Positions 1-11,830 are shown, counted from the first letter of the stretch. The stretch: 64,000 nt of DNA from Tillandsia leiboldiana (GCA_029204045.2 CM055076.1:13120069-13184068), one strand, 5' to 3'. A program made the numbers and translations. The notes: generated by a model from the letters alone, not told the origin.

Positions 1-3000
1 ACCTCGTAGCCCTCAGCCCTATAGTCGCCAGCTTCAACAGAATCCCTCCCTCAGCCGCTCCCCTCGGAACTAGCCCGCACCGGCCGCCGCCGCCGGTCGC
101 CGGAAAGGTGAGGTCTCAAGAATCAACCTTCTCTCGGGTTGTTGGGAAGGAAGGGTGCGGGAAGGGCCTGGGCGATCAAGACTTGGTCCTGTGGAGTCCC
201 CTCGTGAAGCCGCATCCGAGCCTGAGTGGTCCCGGCCCGAACCGCCGCCGCGCGCCGCCGCGGCCAACCCCTTCTTCCACGGTTTTTCCGGCGAGGTAAG
301 TTTCTTGAAACTTCCCTTGCTTCGGGCCTTTGGGCATGACCACAAGACTCCTGACACTGGGGGCAACCGATCGGATGCAGGCAGAGTCGGCACCGCCGAC
401 CCGATCGCCGGCGGGAGCCATCCCATCAAATTGTCGTCTTCTCGGTCGACATCAGCGCCGCCGTGATCCGACCGTCCAACTAACAGATCAGCACCGTTGG
501 ATCTGGCCCCCGTGACGACTGCAACCTCCCCACTAAAACCCGAGGTGATCGGACGAGGATCCCTCTCGCGCGGCCGAGCCCTAGAATCGGGAGAATTGAC
601 CCATCGCCGGACCCCTCCGTCCGGCCGCGTCGCTCGTCCCCATCGCCGGCCATCACCACCAGAAGGTTCCTGGCGCCACCAGGAAAAACTTTGATCCAAG
701 TCGCGCCGGCCCGGGGTCCCACGGTCGGAATCCGCCATTGTTGACCGTCGGAGCTCCACCAAGCTCCGCCGCCCGCGCGTCGCCGGCGACCTCAGACCTC
801 CGGAAACGGTGCAGGTAGGCCTCTCTCATCATTTCGTGACCAATGGTGGTGTTGCATGGGAATCCTAACGTCAGGTTTGGAGTCTTTTCAGTTGCACCCG
901 AAACGGCACTCCGTCTTCCCCTCCGGCCATCCCGGCGACTCGGGCTCCTGCCGACCGTACAGGTGAGGTCTAAATGCCCCACCCTTTCTCTCCAGCATTT
1001 TGGTTTGGCCCAGGAAACCCTTTTGTGTTGGCTCCCCAACCTTGCGCCCGAGAGCATCACCTCGGGCTTGCCTCCGGCCGCCGCCGCCTCCGGCCGCCGG
1101 GGGCTCGACCCCACTTGCACCAAGCAGCTCCTGGGACCTCCATTTACCTGATGCTCCTCTTGGTAACAGGTCTGCACCTGTGCTGCTCAAGAACACCCGA
1201 CCCGAGCTTGGGCCTTTTTGGGTGGTGCCGCTCCGGCAACTCCTCCGCCGATCTCAGGCAAAACCTCAGGTGAGCCCCGTTGTACATGGTCCATACTGAT
1301 CACCATGCTCTAGTTAACTCTCAGATTGATCATGTATAGGTTAAGTTGTAGCGTAGTGGCTTGTTGAACTTAGTAGCTGTTGGGCCAACCTTGCCCTCGG
1401 GATCCGTGCCAGGCCAAACTTGTAAGCACGGCCCTGGTCTCGTCGTAATGAACACACTGAAATTTACGGATTTACTTTTGGATCCCCGGATTGCAAGAAC
1501 AAGTCGAAACAGTCATCTAACGTAATGTATTTAGGCAAATTAAAGTTATATGGACCAAAATGTAAAATGAACATGCTGGCTCTCTTTAAACAGTGTTTTT
1601 ACACTACTGAACATTTTGTGAGAGTCCCGTGGACTCTCGTTGATCGGAAATCGATTTGTATTCAATAAATCGACGACATTGCTCCTTATTAGCATCGCAT
1701 TACTGTTGTGTCATCGGGATGGGTTTGTGTGAGTCTATTACTGATTCTAGCCCTTGTTCAGGGCCCAGTTGTTCAGCGCCAGCCTCCCGGCAGTCTAGCG
1801 GGAGTTCGGGATCGGCCTACATTCAGGTGGGTTTTAATTCCTTGGTTCTAGCATCTAACTCTATCCTATTGGACGGGGTCAATTCTAAGTATACTGGGGT
1901 TAAATATTGATGGTGATGGCTTGTGCCTGTTAGTGGGTTGTTTTTACTTTATGCCTAGCCTCTAAATTCTATCTTATTGGACGGGGTCTATTCTAAGTGT
2001 ACTTGGGGTTACCTAATGACGGGTGATAGCTTATGCATGTCAGTGGGTTCGCTATAATGACTAGCGTCGATTGCCGACGGTGTGCTTCTTTTTCAACCCA
2101 TATATGTCAGCGGGCCACCTTCGAGTGCGCGCAGTATTACCTTGTTTTCGATTATGCACTTTGCCTCATTTACCTCATTACTCTTATTATTCTTATTGTG
2201 ATACTGACATGATGGTGGTTACGGTTACTTGGCTCGAGGTTGCCACACGCGCACCCGCGGTTTGGCCACCGCAGAGGGTGCGCTTTTCCGGAAAAGAGGT
2301 CGTAGAACCCGTGTATACCCACGAGGTGACGTAGTGGGGGCCCCTTATTAGCTGTGGGGTTGAGGCGCCTAGGTGCGAGCGGAGCGACCCGCCGGTTTAG
2401 TCGTCCGGCGCGGTCGCGGTGTTGCAGGTACGGTATGGGGCCGTCGGTAGTGGACCGACGCGGCCGGGTATTACAGGATGCAGGTGTACAGGTTACCTTT
2501 CCTCCTTGGGAGGATGGTTGCTCCAGTTGTCTTCACGGTTTGTTTTACTATATTCTCCTGCTTTACTATTTCTGCGTCACTGACATCCCACTTCGTGACA
2601 GGGTCCAGACGGGGAGGGAGGTAGGCACTGGTGAGGACGGGACAGGAGCAGCTGGGTCGCTGGGGACCCTGGACTGTATTTATTCTTTTATTCTCGCTTT
2701 TCATTACTTTGTAGTTACGTGAGTGGTTCGCGATACCCTCGTGGGGTCGGCCTGGATGTCGGTACGGGCTACATTTAGTGCCCCTAGTGGAATATCTTTC
2801 CCTTTTATTTCTATCGGCCATTTAAAAATCAAGAAGGCAGAAGCCGAGGAAAAGATTGCGAAAACCGTTTTTAAAATCTAAGTGTCGTGTGGGCACTGGT
2901 TTCAAAACCCTGTGAATTTATGGATTGCAAAAGGGATTTCAAAACTGTGGATTTATCCTTTCCAAATTGATCGGCCATACGTTCTTCTTTTATTAGTTTA

Positions 3001-3247
3001 GAATACTGGTTGCTTGTGAACAACTGTGGTGATTGATTGGTTGTGTATGTTGGAACATGTACTGAACGCTACGCCGTGCACGTACAGGGGACACTCTGTC
3101 CGGTTGCAGAGTGACCCTGTACGTGTGGCGGGTCTGGGCACGCGCCGGGGAAGAGGGGTTCTCTTTTAAACAAAAAAAAAAATTTACGCGTCAAATATTC
3201 GGCTTTTATGAATCGTTTCCGCTAAATCAAACCCCCGGGGCGTGACA
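1..3247 (+). repeat. Element A 5' LTR (left end truncated by window)
   Basis: Matches 6628-9875 along its whole length and ends in CCCCCGGGGCGTGACA at 3247, directly followed by the primer-binding site. The first 1.3 kb is GC-rich and contains repeated AGGTRAG-type motifs. About 1859-2049 holds an imperfect tandem duplication of an AT-richer segment. 2241-2344 is the block shared with other LTR families, containing a 14-bp perfect palindrome CTTTTCCGGAAAAG. By comparison with the 3' LTR, about 873 bp of the LTR start lie left of the window. Long reading frames here in several frames are a by-product of GC-rich composition. Confidence 0.92.
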
Positions 3248-3254
3248 GATTTAA

Positions 3255-3265
3255 TGGTATCAGAG
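3255..3265 (+). other. Element A primer-binding site
   Basis: TGGTATCAGAG lies 7 bases after the LTR end. It is the usual plant LTR-retrotransposon site complementary to the 3' end of initiator tRNA-Met. The spacer GATTTAA resembles that of elements B (GATTATA) and D (GATTAAA). Confidence 0.9.
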
Positions 3266-3372
3266 AGTTCTTTCAATCACAACAGTTAGTGCCGACATCC
3301 GTGGACAACCCTCACATGCCTACATACGAATGAAATGGGTAGGGCATAGGACTGTAGAACGTGAGTGACCGA

Positions 3373-3384
3373 GGGGGGGGGGGG
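3373..3384 (+). repeat. 12-base G run in element A leader
   Basis: Uninterrupted G12 between the primer site and the gag start. It could form a G-quadruplex or be a homopolymer length error. Confidence 0.8.
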
Positions 3385-3464
3385 AAATGTTGAGTCTTTT
3401 CTCTCACTTTATGGTTGTTGTTAGTAGGGTAGTCTAAAGTTGACTCTTGTGATGTGTGACAGTC

Positions 3465-4583
3465 ATGGCCCGTACTAGATCATCGACCGGGGACGCAAAG
3501 TCAGAGTCCGAGTCCTTTCCCCCGCTAAGTGGTGCGAGTGTACCGTTGATGATTAGCAAAGACTAAAGCCGACCTTCTTTGTGTGCATACAGATCGAGGG
3601 CCGACTCAGCCAGCAACCGACGACGGAAATGGACATCGCCGACGAAGCCAACCGCCTGCTCCGCAACCAGCTGCGCAACGTGGCTGGGCAACTGCTGACT
3701 CTCGCGGAGCGCCTGAGCATGCTGACACAGGAACTCGAGGGCGTCGACCGATTCCGGGGCGGCAGCAGAGGCGTTGCCCCTCCCGGGATGCCGCCGACGG
3801 GCCCTCCCGCCGTCCAGGAGGCTGCTAACCTGACCGTGCACACCAACGTAGAGCGCGCCCGGCAGGAATACTCTCGCCCCGAGTCGGCCGGGGACCCCCA
3901 TCGGAGGGGCCGGGCGAGCAAACGCCCGAGAGCCGGCAGAACCTCGGGCAGACGACGGAGGAGAGACCTAAGCCGCCGAAACCCGTGCGTCATATGCGGC
4001 AATGCACACCTCATAACGAGCTGCCCGTGGCGGGACGGGCACTGTTTTCCGATGTGGCAAGCCGGGCCACACGCGTTATGAGTGCCCTCTGAAGCCGTCT
4101 GTCAGAAGACCCCCGGCGCCGCGACATGTCGAGCCCAAGGGAACCGCCGCCTCCACCCCTCAAGGGGGCACCGATCCAGAGAGCCGACCTAATCCACGCC
4201 CGACGCCAGCACCGAAGGTCGAAAGAGGGCTTAAGGGGAGCGCGCACGTGCAACCGGAATCCTGCGTCATCTGCAAGGGCGCGCACCCAGTGATGGAATG
4301 CACTTGGAGGTACCACTATTGTAACCGGTGCGGCTTGCCAGATCACAATCACCTCTCCTGCCCTCTAGGGCCCACCCCCGCCTCCGCCGCCGTGCCACCA
4401 CCGCCAAGAGGAACAGAGAGCGCGGCGGCCCCCGTGCAGACAAAGAACTCGCCCGACGACCAACGATGCGCGGACTCTTTAGACAGCAAACCCCTACCCC
4501 CAACACGCAGTGCGACGCTGGCCCAAGGATTGTGGGCGGACTCCCCCGGCCGCCCCGGCAGACGACGCGTCGTCCCGAAATAG
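3465..4583 (+). pseudogene. Element A mini-gag: N-terminal coil plus duplicated zinc knuckles, no capsid core
   Basis: ATG at 3465 begins MARTRSST, the same start as gag in element D (MARTRSST) and element B (MARNRSS). The frame closes at 3564. A second frame from 3581 encodes a helical LLRNQLRNVAGQLLTL segment matching the gag N-terminal coil of D, then basic linker and a zinc-knuckle pair. The first knuckle is CVIC-GNAH-LITSC. The second (3985-4085 region, CFRCGKPGH then TRYEC) is broken by a 1-bp insertion in the T/C run near 4047. After this the frame stays open to 4583 and encodes a second knuckle pair (CVICKGAH/PVMEC and CNRCGLPDH/NHLSC). The capsid core seen in B, C2 and D (around WWKTVRP and ALAVHFLEG-like residues) is absent. 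The product, if read, would be mainly a nucleocapsid-like RNA-binding protein. As it stands, frameshifts make it a pseudogene. Confidence 0.7.
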
Positions 4584-5754
4584 GGAATGACAGGTACTTA
4601 CTTCAGCTTACTTTCTATTTTTCCTTTTTGCCCTCCCTTCCCTTGTCTACATAGAAGCACCGTTTGGGCCGGAGCAACCCGACCCTACCAGACCCCTGCG
4701 AGCCCTCCTGCCTTTAGCTCTACTTTTCGTTTCGTCGACTGTTCCGGTCTAGTGTGCTTACGGGCGAGGAAGCAGATCTAACCTTAGCGATTCGCACACC
4801 GGTACGTGAATTGCACAGTCTCCGATGCACGAAATTCTGCCTTCCCGGTCCGATACCTGGGTATTTGATTAGGAGCGAGCCCTAGGGTGACTTGCGTTCA
4901 CGAGAGAGCGCAGGGTACTGGCATGATGGGTTGGAGCCCCGAGTGTGTTTCCCACAGTCGAGTCTCGTTGTTTCGGTTTTTAGTCGTTCGCACTCCCTTT
5001 CTTTTTGGGATCATTGTTAGTGCAGGGTTAGCCGCGGCCAGGGTTTCGGCTGTGGGCTTGATGTTTCAATAGATCCAGAGTGCTCGGATCAGTTACGGTA
5101 GTTAAGGGTTAAACCACTGTTTCTCTTCGTAATCGTCCAGCTGATGGCACAGCAGTAGACGACTGCTATGGATGCACTAGCCCCACAGATTGCTTAGAGG
5201 TTGAACAAGTTGCTGACCCCTCATTGTCCCCGTGTCTTAATTCGTTGGCCTATGGGCCCGATGGTAACCCTGTTTTGGGACGGATGCATTTGACCCCACC
5301 TGTTGCACAGGTTTTGTGGGTCGACGTGGACTCGCCTAAGTGTTAATCATGGCGATGTTTGTGACCACGAGGCGGTAGTAATCCTCGATAAAGGTTATGT
5401 TTTGGCACTGAGATTGTGTTGGGAAGTAGGTGATGTACCTTCTGGTAGGAGTTGCGTCCCCAACTTGCTGTTGGCGACAAACCTTTAGTATTCCGCTGTT
5501 CTTTTGGTGAGCACGTTGGCTACAGGCAACGGACGGTCGAAAGAACTGAGGAAATACTCTGCCCTATAATGAGGAGTACCAGATTGGGCCTAAATTAGTA
5601 GCCTTAGAGTTGTAGATACCTTGCGACTGACTTGTTGCCCTCGATTAAACCTTCCGAGCATTTTCATAGAGTATGACTTCTGGCTGTAAGCCCCGGGAAT
5701 GAAACTTTTAAGTTGTAAGTTTCGGGGACGAAACTTCTTTTAAGTTGTAAGTGA
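4584..5754 (+). other. Element A internal region without coding capacity
   Basis: About 1.2 kb between the mini-gag and the 3' LTR. I see no protease, RT, RNase H or integrase motif in any frame. The final 70 bases (AGTTTCGGGGACGAAAC followed by TTCTTTTAAG) resemble the 3' tails of elements C1, C2 and D, so the segment includes the conserved 3' untranslated end that precedes the LTR. Confidence 0.7.
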
Positions 5755-8700
5755 TGTAAAAACTCTAAATATTTTATTTTAACAAATAGTCTAAAAGTGA
5801 ATTTTGACCGGGTTTATATTGAATTCAAAAGACCTATGTTGATTTATCTAGTCAGTCGCCAGTGTGCGAGTTGCACGTTTTACGAGACAAAAAGGCTACT
5901 TTCCAATCCGGACATGATCTTGGAAAATCCGAGTTGACCGTTGCGATCGTCTCGTCGAACTGAGCGGGATTTATATTCAGCACTTTTCGATCTGACGGTC
6001 GGATCTTCCAAAATTCAGCGAAGAAACGGGCAAAACTACCGCGACCAATATAACAGTGGTCTGCGCACAGTGCACTTACGTGGGTTACTGTAGATGAATA
6101 GTAACCCTGGTTCTCGAGACCCCGACGAATACAATATTGACTTTTTCACTGTTCGGAATCCGAATGTAGTGATCCAGGTAGTCATTTCGAACGGTTTCGT
6201 CGTTCTGGACACAAAGGCACTGACGAAAATTCTGTTTGACGACTCTGGAATCTCGAAAAGCACGAAAACTGTATTTTGACACAGTTATTATGGACCGAGA
6301 TTTTATCCGGGCAGTTTCGCGAAAATCAGAGATCGCTACCCGATAGGTCTCGTCGAGCCGGACGTCATGGCGCAGTCCATTTTCCGTTTCGACGATCGGA
6401 TCGCCTCGAAAAGCGTGAAATACAGCGAAAATGTGGGTTTCTGCACAATGATCCCCATAGTTTGTGCCTCGATTTGCGTGCCACTTCTGGGAGAGGGACC
6501 TAGATGTGACGAAAAGCTACTGAGATGGACCAAAACCTAAATTGTCAAAGGAGGAGGACTAAACTGCTATTGTGTATACACTATACATATACACGTATAG
6601 CTAGGGCTAGGGTTTTCGAAGCCTCAAACCTCGTAGCCCTCAGCCCTATAGTCGCCAGCTTCAACAGAATCCCTCCCTCAGCCGCTCCCCTCGGAACTAG
6701 CCCGCACCGGCCGCCGCCGCTCCGGTCGCCGGAAAGGTGAGGTCTCAAGAATCAACCTTCTCTCGGGTTGTTGGGAAGGAAGGGTGCGGGAAGGGCCTGG
6801 GCGATCAAGACTTGGTCCTGTGGAGTCCCTCGTGAAGCCGCATCCGAGCCTGAGTGGTCCCGGCCCGAACCGCCGCCGCGCGCCGCCGCGGCCAACCCCT
6901 TCTTCCACGGTTTTCCGGCGAGGTAAGTTCTTGAAACTTCCCTTGCTTTCGGGCCTTTGGGCATGACCACAAGACTCCTGACACTGGGGGCAACCGATCG
7001 GATGCAGGCAGAGTCGGCACCGCCGACCCGATCGCCGGCGGGAGCCATCCCATCAAATTGTCGTCTTCTCGGTCGACATCAGCGCCGCCGTGATCCGACC
7101 GTCCAACTAAAGATCAGCACCGTTGGATCTGGCCCCCGTGACGACTGCAACCTCCCCACAAAACCCGAGGGTGATCGGACGAGGATCCCTCTCGCGCGGC
7201 CGAGCCCTAGAATCGGGAGAATTGACCCATCGCCGGAACCCCTCCGTCCGGCGCCGTCGCTCGTCCCCATCGCCGGCCATCACCACCAGAAGGTTCCTGG
7301 CGCCACCAGGAAAACTTTGATCCAAGTCGCGCCGGCCCGGGGTCCCACGGTCGGAATCCGCCATTGTTGACCGTCGGAGCTCCACCAAGCTCCGCCGCCG
7401 CGCGTCGCCGGCGACCTCAGACCTCCGGAAACGGTGCAGGTAGGCCTCTCTCATCATTTCGTGACCAATGGTGGTGTTGCATGGGAATCCTAATGTCAGG
7501 TTTGGAGTCTTTTCAGTTGCACCCGAAACGGCCTCGGTCTTCCCCTCCGGCCATCCCCGGCGACTCGGGCTCCTGCCGACCGTACAGGTGAGGTCTAAAT
7601 GCCCCACCCTTTCTCTCCAGCATTTTGGTTTGGCCCAGGAAACCCTTTTGTGTTGGCTCCCCAACCTTGCGCCCGAGAGCATCACCTCGGGCTTGCCTCC
7701 GGCCGCCGCCGCCTCCGGCCGCCGGGGGCTCGACCCCACTTGCACCAAGCAGCTCCTGGGACCTCCATTTACCTGATGCTCCTCTTGGTAACAGGTCTGC
7801 ACCTGTGCTGCTCAAGAACACCCGACCCGAGCTTGGGCCTTTTGGGTGGTGCCGCTCCGGCAACTCCTCCGGCCGATCTCAGGCAAACCTCAGGTGAGCC
7901 CCGTTGTACATGGTCCATACTGATCACCATGCTCTAGTTAACTCTCAGATTGATCATGTATAGGTTAAGTTGTAGCGTAGTGGCTTGTTGAACTTAGTAG
8001 CTGTTGGGCCAACCTTGCCCTCGGGATCCGTGCCAGGCCAAACTTGTAAGCACGGCCCTGGTCTCGTCGTAATGAACACACTGAAATTTACGGATTTACT
8101 TTTGGATCCCCGGATTGCAAGAACAAGTCGAAACAGTCATCTAACGTAATGTATTTAGGCAAATTAAAAGTTATTATGGACCAAAATGTAAAATGAACAT
8201 GCTGGCTCTCTTTAAACAGTGTTTTTACACTAACTGAACATTTTGTGAGAGTCCCGTGGACTCTCGTTGATCGGAAATCGGATTTGTATTCAATAAATCG
8301 ACGACATTGCTCCTTATTAGCATCGCATTACTGTTGTGTCATCGGGATGGGTTTGTGTGAGTCTATTACTGATTCTAGCCCTTGTTCAGGGCCCAGTTGT
8401 TCAGCGCCAGCCTCCCGGCAGTCTAGCGGGAGTTCGGGATCGGCCTACATTCAGGTGGGTTTTAATTCCTTGGTTCTAGCATCTAACTCTATCCTATTGG
8501 ACGGGGTCAATTCTAAGTATACTGGGGTTAAATATTGATGGGTGATGGCTTGTGCCTGTTAGTGGGTTGTTTTTACTTTATGCCTAGCCTCTAAATTCTA
8601 TCTTATTGGACGGGGTCTATTCTAAGTGTACTGGGGTTACCTAATGACGGGTGATAGCTTATGCATGTCAGTGGGTTCGCTATAATGACTAGCGTCGATT

Positions 8701-9875
8701 GCCGACGGTGTTCTTCTTTTTCAACCCATATATGTCAGCGGGCCACCTTCGAGTGCACGCAGTATTACCTTGTTTTCGATTATGCACTTTGCCTCATTTA
8801 CCTCATTACTCTTATTATTCTTATTGTGATACTGACATGATGGTGGTTACGGTTACTTGGCTCGAGGTTGCCACACGCGCACCCGCGGTTTGGCCACCGC
8901 AGAGGGTGCGCTTTTCCGGAAAAGAGGTCGTAGAACCCGTGTATACCCACGAGGTGACGTAGTGGGGGCCCCTTATTAGCTGTGGGGTTGAGGCGCCTAG
9001 GTGCGAGCGGAGCGACCCGCCGGTTTAGTCGTCCGGCGCGGTCGCGGTGTTGCAGGTACGGTATGGGGCCGTCGGTAGTGGACCGACGCGGCCGGGTATT
9101 ACAGGATGCAGGTGTACAGGTTACCTTTCCTCCTTGGGAGGATGGTTGCTCCAGTTGTCTTCACGGTTTGTTTTACTATATTCTCCTGCTTTACTATTTC
9201 TGCGTCACTGACATCCCACTTCGTGACAGGGTCCAGACGGGGAGGGAGGTAGGCACTGGTGAGGACGGGACAGGAGCAGCTGGGTCGCTGGGGACCCTGG
9301 ACTGTATTTATTCTTTTATTCTCGCTTTTCATTACTTTGTAGTTACGTGAGTGGTTCGCGATACCCTCGTGGGGTCGGCCTGGATGTCGGTACGGGCTAC
9401 ATTTAGTGCCCCTAGTGGAATATCTTTCCCTTTTATTTCTATCGGCCATTTAAAAATCAAGAAGGCAGAAGCCGAGGAAAAGATTGCGAAAACCGTTTTT
9501 AAAATCTAAGTGTCGTGTGGGCACTGGTTTCAAAACCCTGTGAATTTATGGATTGCAAAAGGGATTTCAAAACTGTGGATTTATCCTTTCCAAATTGATC
9601 GGCCATACGTTCTTCTTTTATTAGTTTAGAATACTGGTTGCTTGTGAACAACTGTGGTGATTGATTGGTTGTGTATGTTGGAACATGTACTGAACGCTAC
9701 GCCGTGCACGTACAGGGGACACTCTGTCCGGTTGCAGAGTGACCCTGTACGTGTGGCGGGTCTGGGCACGCGCCGGGGAAGAGGGGTTCTCTTTTAAACA
9801 AAAAAAAAAATTTACGCGTCAAATATTCGGCTTTTATGAATCGTTTCCGCTAAATCAAACCCCCGGGGCGTGACA
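5755..9875 (+). repeat. Element A 3' LTR (complete, 4121 bp)
   Basis: Starts TGTAAAAACTC just after the conserved 3' tail and ends GGGGCGTGACA at 9875. The start is inferred from the TGTA start shared by all Gypsy LTRs in this window, because the left LTR lacks this part. 5755-6627 is unique to this copy in the window. A TGTATACACTATACATATACACG stretch near 6573-6595 and the GC-rich block after 6628 are the main landmarks. The conserved palindrome block is at 8869-8972. Confidence 0.85.
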
Positions 9876-10292
9876 CGACCGGACTCAACCCACCTGGTCG
9901 TTGGGTCTATTGTTGGGCCTCTTGCCGTTAGGTCTATTATGGACCGCAGCCCACTCAACATATTGGGCTCACCCAAATCAACTTACTAGTCCCCTGGGCC
10001 TATTGTCACAAGGCAGGAAGTTGGACCTATTTGACCCATAAATAAATGGTCAACACCGAAGACAACTAAGTCTTCACATCCTTATTGGGCAGGAAGGTAC
10101 AACGTATTTGCTTCTAAGGGTTCTCCTGGGGTCAAGACCAACATTACTCTTCGTAAGGGGTCTTTCCTGCTACTACTTCCCTCGGGTAATGCGTCCTTTG
10201 TCGTGTCGTCGCATAAGACCTCTCACCCGTGTCGCGACTCCGAAGAATTGTTCCCGGGTTCGGGGCAGTTAAAGCAGAACTGTCCCAGTTTG
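9876..10292 (-). other. Element B 3' internal tail
   Basis: Matches the 3' tails of D (about 40020-40190) and C2 (about 61260-61520). Shared landmarks are a repeated GGACCTATTTGACCC-type stretch, an ACTAAGTCTTCA block and a GGGCAGGAAGGTAC block. In those elements this lies just past the end of integrase. Here it follows gag almost directly, so pol has been lost. Confidence 0.7.
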
Positions 10293-11068
10293 TCATATCA
10301 GAAGCAATGGTCGTGCTTCCGAAAATGAATAATCCCCCTGGGGTGCCCCTCTGTAGGTGATGTATGGCCGGTCCCTGCTTGAAAATCCCCCTCCGAAGAA
10401 GGGTTGGGGTCGTTTCTTGTCCTTGTTGTACTCCGAGTCCTCTCGTCGGGCGCGCGTCACCACGAATCCGTGCTCCACTATGGTGGCCCTATCCACCACT
10501 TTCTGGAAGGTGTGAAGTTCCACCGCTTGCACCACTTCGAAAATATTGCTCTGCAATCCGTCTACGTAGAGGCGGGCTTTGTGAGCTTCATCCCTTATAA
10601 CAAAGGAAACACAATTGGCCAACCTTACATATTCTTGTCGATACTCCATGACGTATCGATTCCCTTGTCTGATGTGTTTCAGGTTCCTTGCGGTGTCTTC
10701 GGATACTTGGGTGGTCGGCTCCCATTGGGAAAGTCATTCCCGGGTTATGGCTGGGGTCGTTTCGGCCCCCGGCAGGCTCATGATTCTTCTGCCGGGTGCG
10801 TGGAACGGCCAATTCCCGCCCCACCCTAATGGTCCTGTCGATCACTTCTCGGTAAGCGGGTAAACCCACCGTCGGTATTACCCGAATAGTGTCGCTATGT
10901 AGACCATCCTTGTGAAGGCGAGCCGTATCGGGTTCGTCTTTCCTGACAAAAAAGGGAAAGCGCTAAGCCATGTCACGTAATCCGTTGTTGGAGTAGCCGA
11001 TACTCCACTGTTGTCGAAACCGTCGTATCCTCTTCTGCACCATCGATAGAAGAGCGGTTTCGGGCCAT
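10293..11068 (-). pseudogene. Element B gag (degenerate)
   Basis: The start ATG at 11068 reads MARNRSS, matching gag of A and D, but the frame stops after about 31 codons (TGA). The later part, best read from about 10710 to 10293, contains LKHIRQGNR, then MEYRQEYVRLANCVSFVIRDEAHKAR across two stretches, then VDGLQ and VVDRATIVE, all matching the Retrotrans_gag-type capsid C-terminal half in D and C2. The N-terminal half of the capsid region (EKLFED and WWKTVRP in D) is missing or scrambled. There is no zinc knuckle after the basic RRE/KKRPQ stretch. This is a structural gag remnant. Confidence 0.75.
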
Positions 11069-11273
11069 TAACTGTGCATACAAAGAAAACAAGTTAGTCC
11101 TAGACTTAATTGGTCTAGCCCCTTGACCTACGAACACTGGGACTCTATCCCTTTTTCCCCGCGCTCACGCTCGTACTTTACACACCTATACTTTGGTTAT
11201 CAACTTGGTTAGTCACTCGTGATAATACATTCTGTGGATGTTGGTCACTGGCCACAGTGGTTAAAGTCGTTTT

Positions 11274-11284
11274 CTCTGATACCA
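11274..11284 (-). other. Element B primer-binding site
   Basis: CTCTGATACCA on the plus strand is TGGTATCAGAG on the element strand, 7 bases from the LTR end at 11292. It fixes B as a minus-strand element and identifies 11292-32577 as its 5' LTR. Confidence 0.9.
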
Positions 11285-11291
11285 TATAATC

Positions 11292-11830
11292 TGTCACGCC
11301 CCGGAGGTTCAAAAAGAGCGGAAAAACGTATCCATTTTTTTTTCTTAAATGAACCTCGCCTCCGGTGCGCACCAGACCCGCCACATATACAAATTCGCTC
11401 CCCAAACGGGCGGAGCCTCCTCTGTATATGCACGGCGTTCCAAGCACGACAATTACTTTAACCATGCAAACCATGACTGACAACGAGGAGAGACTAGATT
11501 TAACTAAACAGTTACATCTATCACATTCAGACTAGCATAAACCCATAGGTTTGGAAGTCGGTGTCCACTCGACACCCAGTTTTACAAAACGTTTTCGCAA
11601 ATTCTTTTTGGCGGCCATTATGCTTGAAAGGATAAATCCACGGGTTTTGAAATCAGTGCCCACACGACACCTGGTTTGAAAATACATTTGAAACCATGTT
11701 TATACTTGAAAACGAGCCGCAATCACACATCTTAACATTCACAGATAAGAAAAGAAAATCCTACTCGAAGTCCTCATTCCAACATCCACAAGAAATCATG
11801 CACAAGCAATCACAGCTAGACTAACCAATA
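11292..11830 (-). repeat. Element B 5' LTR, part 1 (3' end of LTR)
   Basis: On the minus strand the LTR ends ...CCGGGGCGTGACA at 11292. The segment is cut at 11830 by Copia element F and resumes at 29923 (its assembly duplicate resumes at 22909). Confidence 0.85.
11826..11830 (+). other. Target-site duplication CAATA, left of F
   Basis: CAATA directly precedes the F LTR and directly follows its 3' LTR at 22909-22913 (and again at 29923-29927 in the duplicated contig end). It proves a standard 5-bp integration into the B LTR. Confidence 0.92.

Larger units (their letters stand above)
1..9875 (+). mobile_element. Element A: non-autonomous Ty3/Gypsy-type LTR retrotransposon
   Basis: Two near-identical long direct repeats (1-3247 and 6628-9875 in the part that can be compared) flank a 2.5-kb internal region with a tRNA-Met primer site, so this is an LTR retrotransposon on the plus strand whose left LTR is cut by the window edge. 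Full length would be about 10.7 kb. The internal region carries only a broken mini-gag and no recognisable protease, RT, RNase H or integrase, so the element must rely on enzymes from a related element. The LTRs differ at only a handful of substitutions plus many 1-bp indels, so insertion is recent. It sits inside element B: sequence to its right is B internal tail. The expected TSD starting CGACC at 9876 cannot be checked on the left. Confidence 0.9.

Noticed and set aside
70..762. Long open frame on the minus strand in LTR A (and its repeat at 7107-7802)
   Set aside because: It lies inside a GC-rich LTR, overlaps open frames in other phases, breaks differently in the two LTR copies through 1-bp indels, and shows no domain.
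3255..3265. tRNA-Met gene fragments at the primer sites
   Set aside because: Only the 11-15 bases complementary to the tRNA 3' end are present, at the expected LTR boundary.
3533..3592. Small intron joining the two frames of the element A mini-gag
   Set aside because: The acceptor-like TGTGCATACAG is good, but the donor is weak and the interval of about 60 bases is at the lower limit for plants. A frameshift explains it as well.
4584..5754. Host gene captured in element A
   Set aside because: No frame over about 65 codons with recognisable similarity. Nothing supports it beyond the absence of pol.
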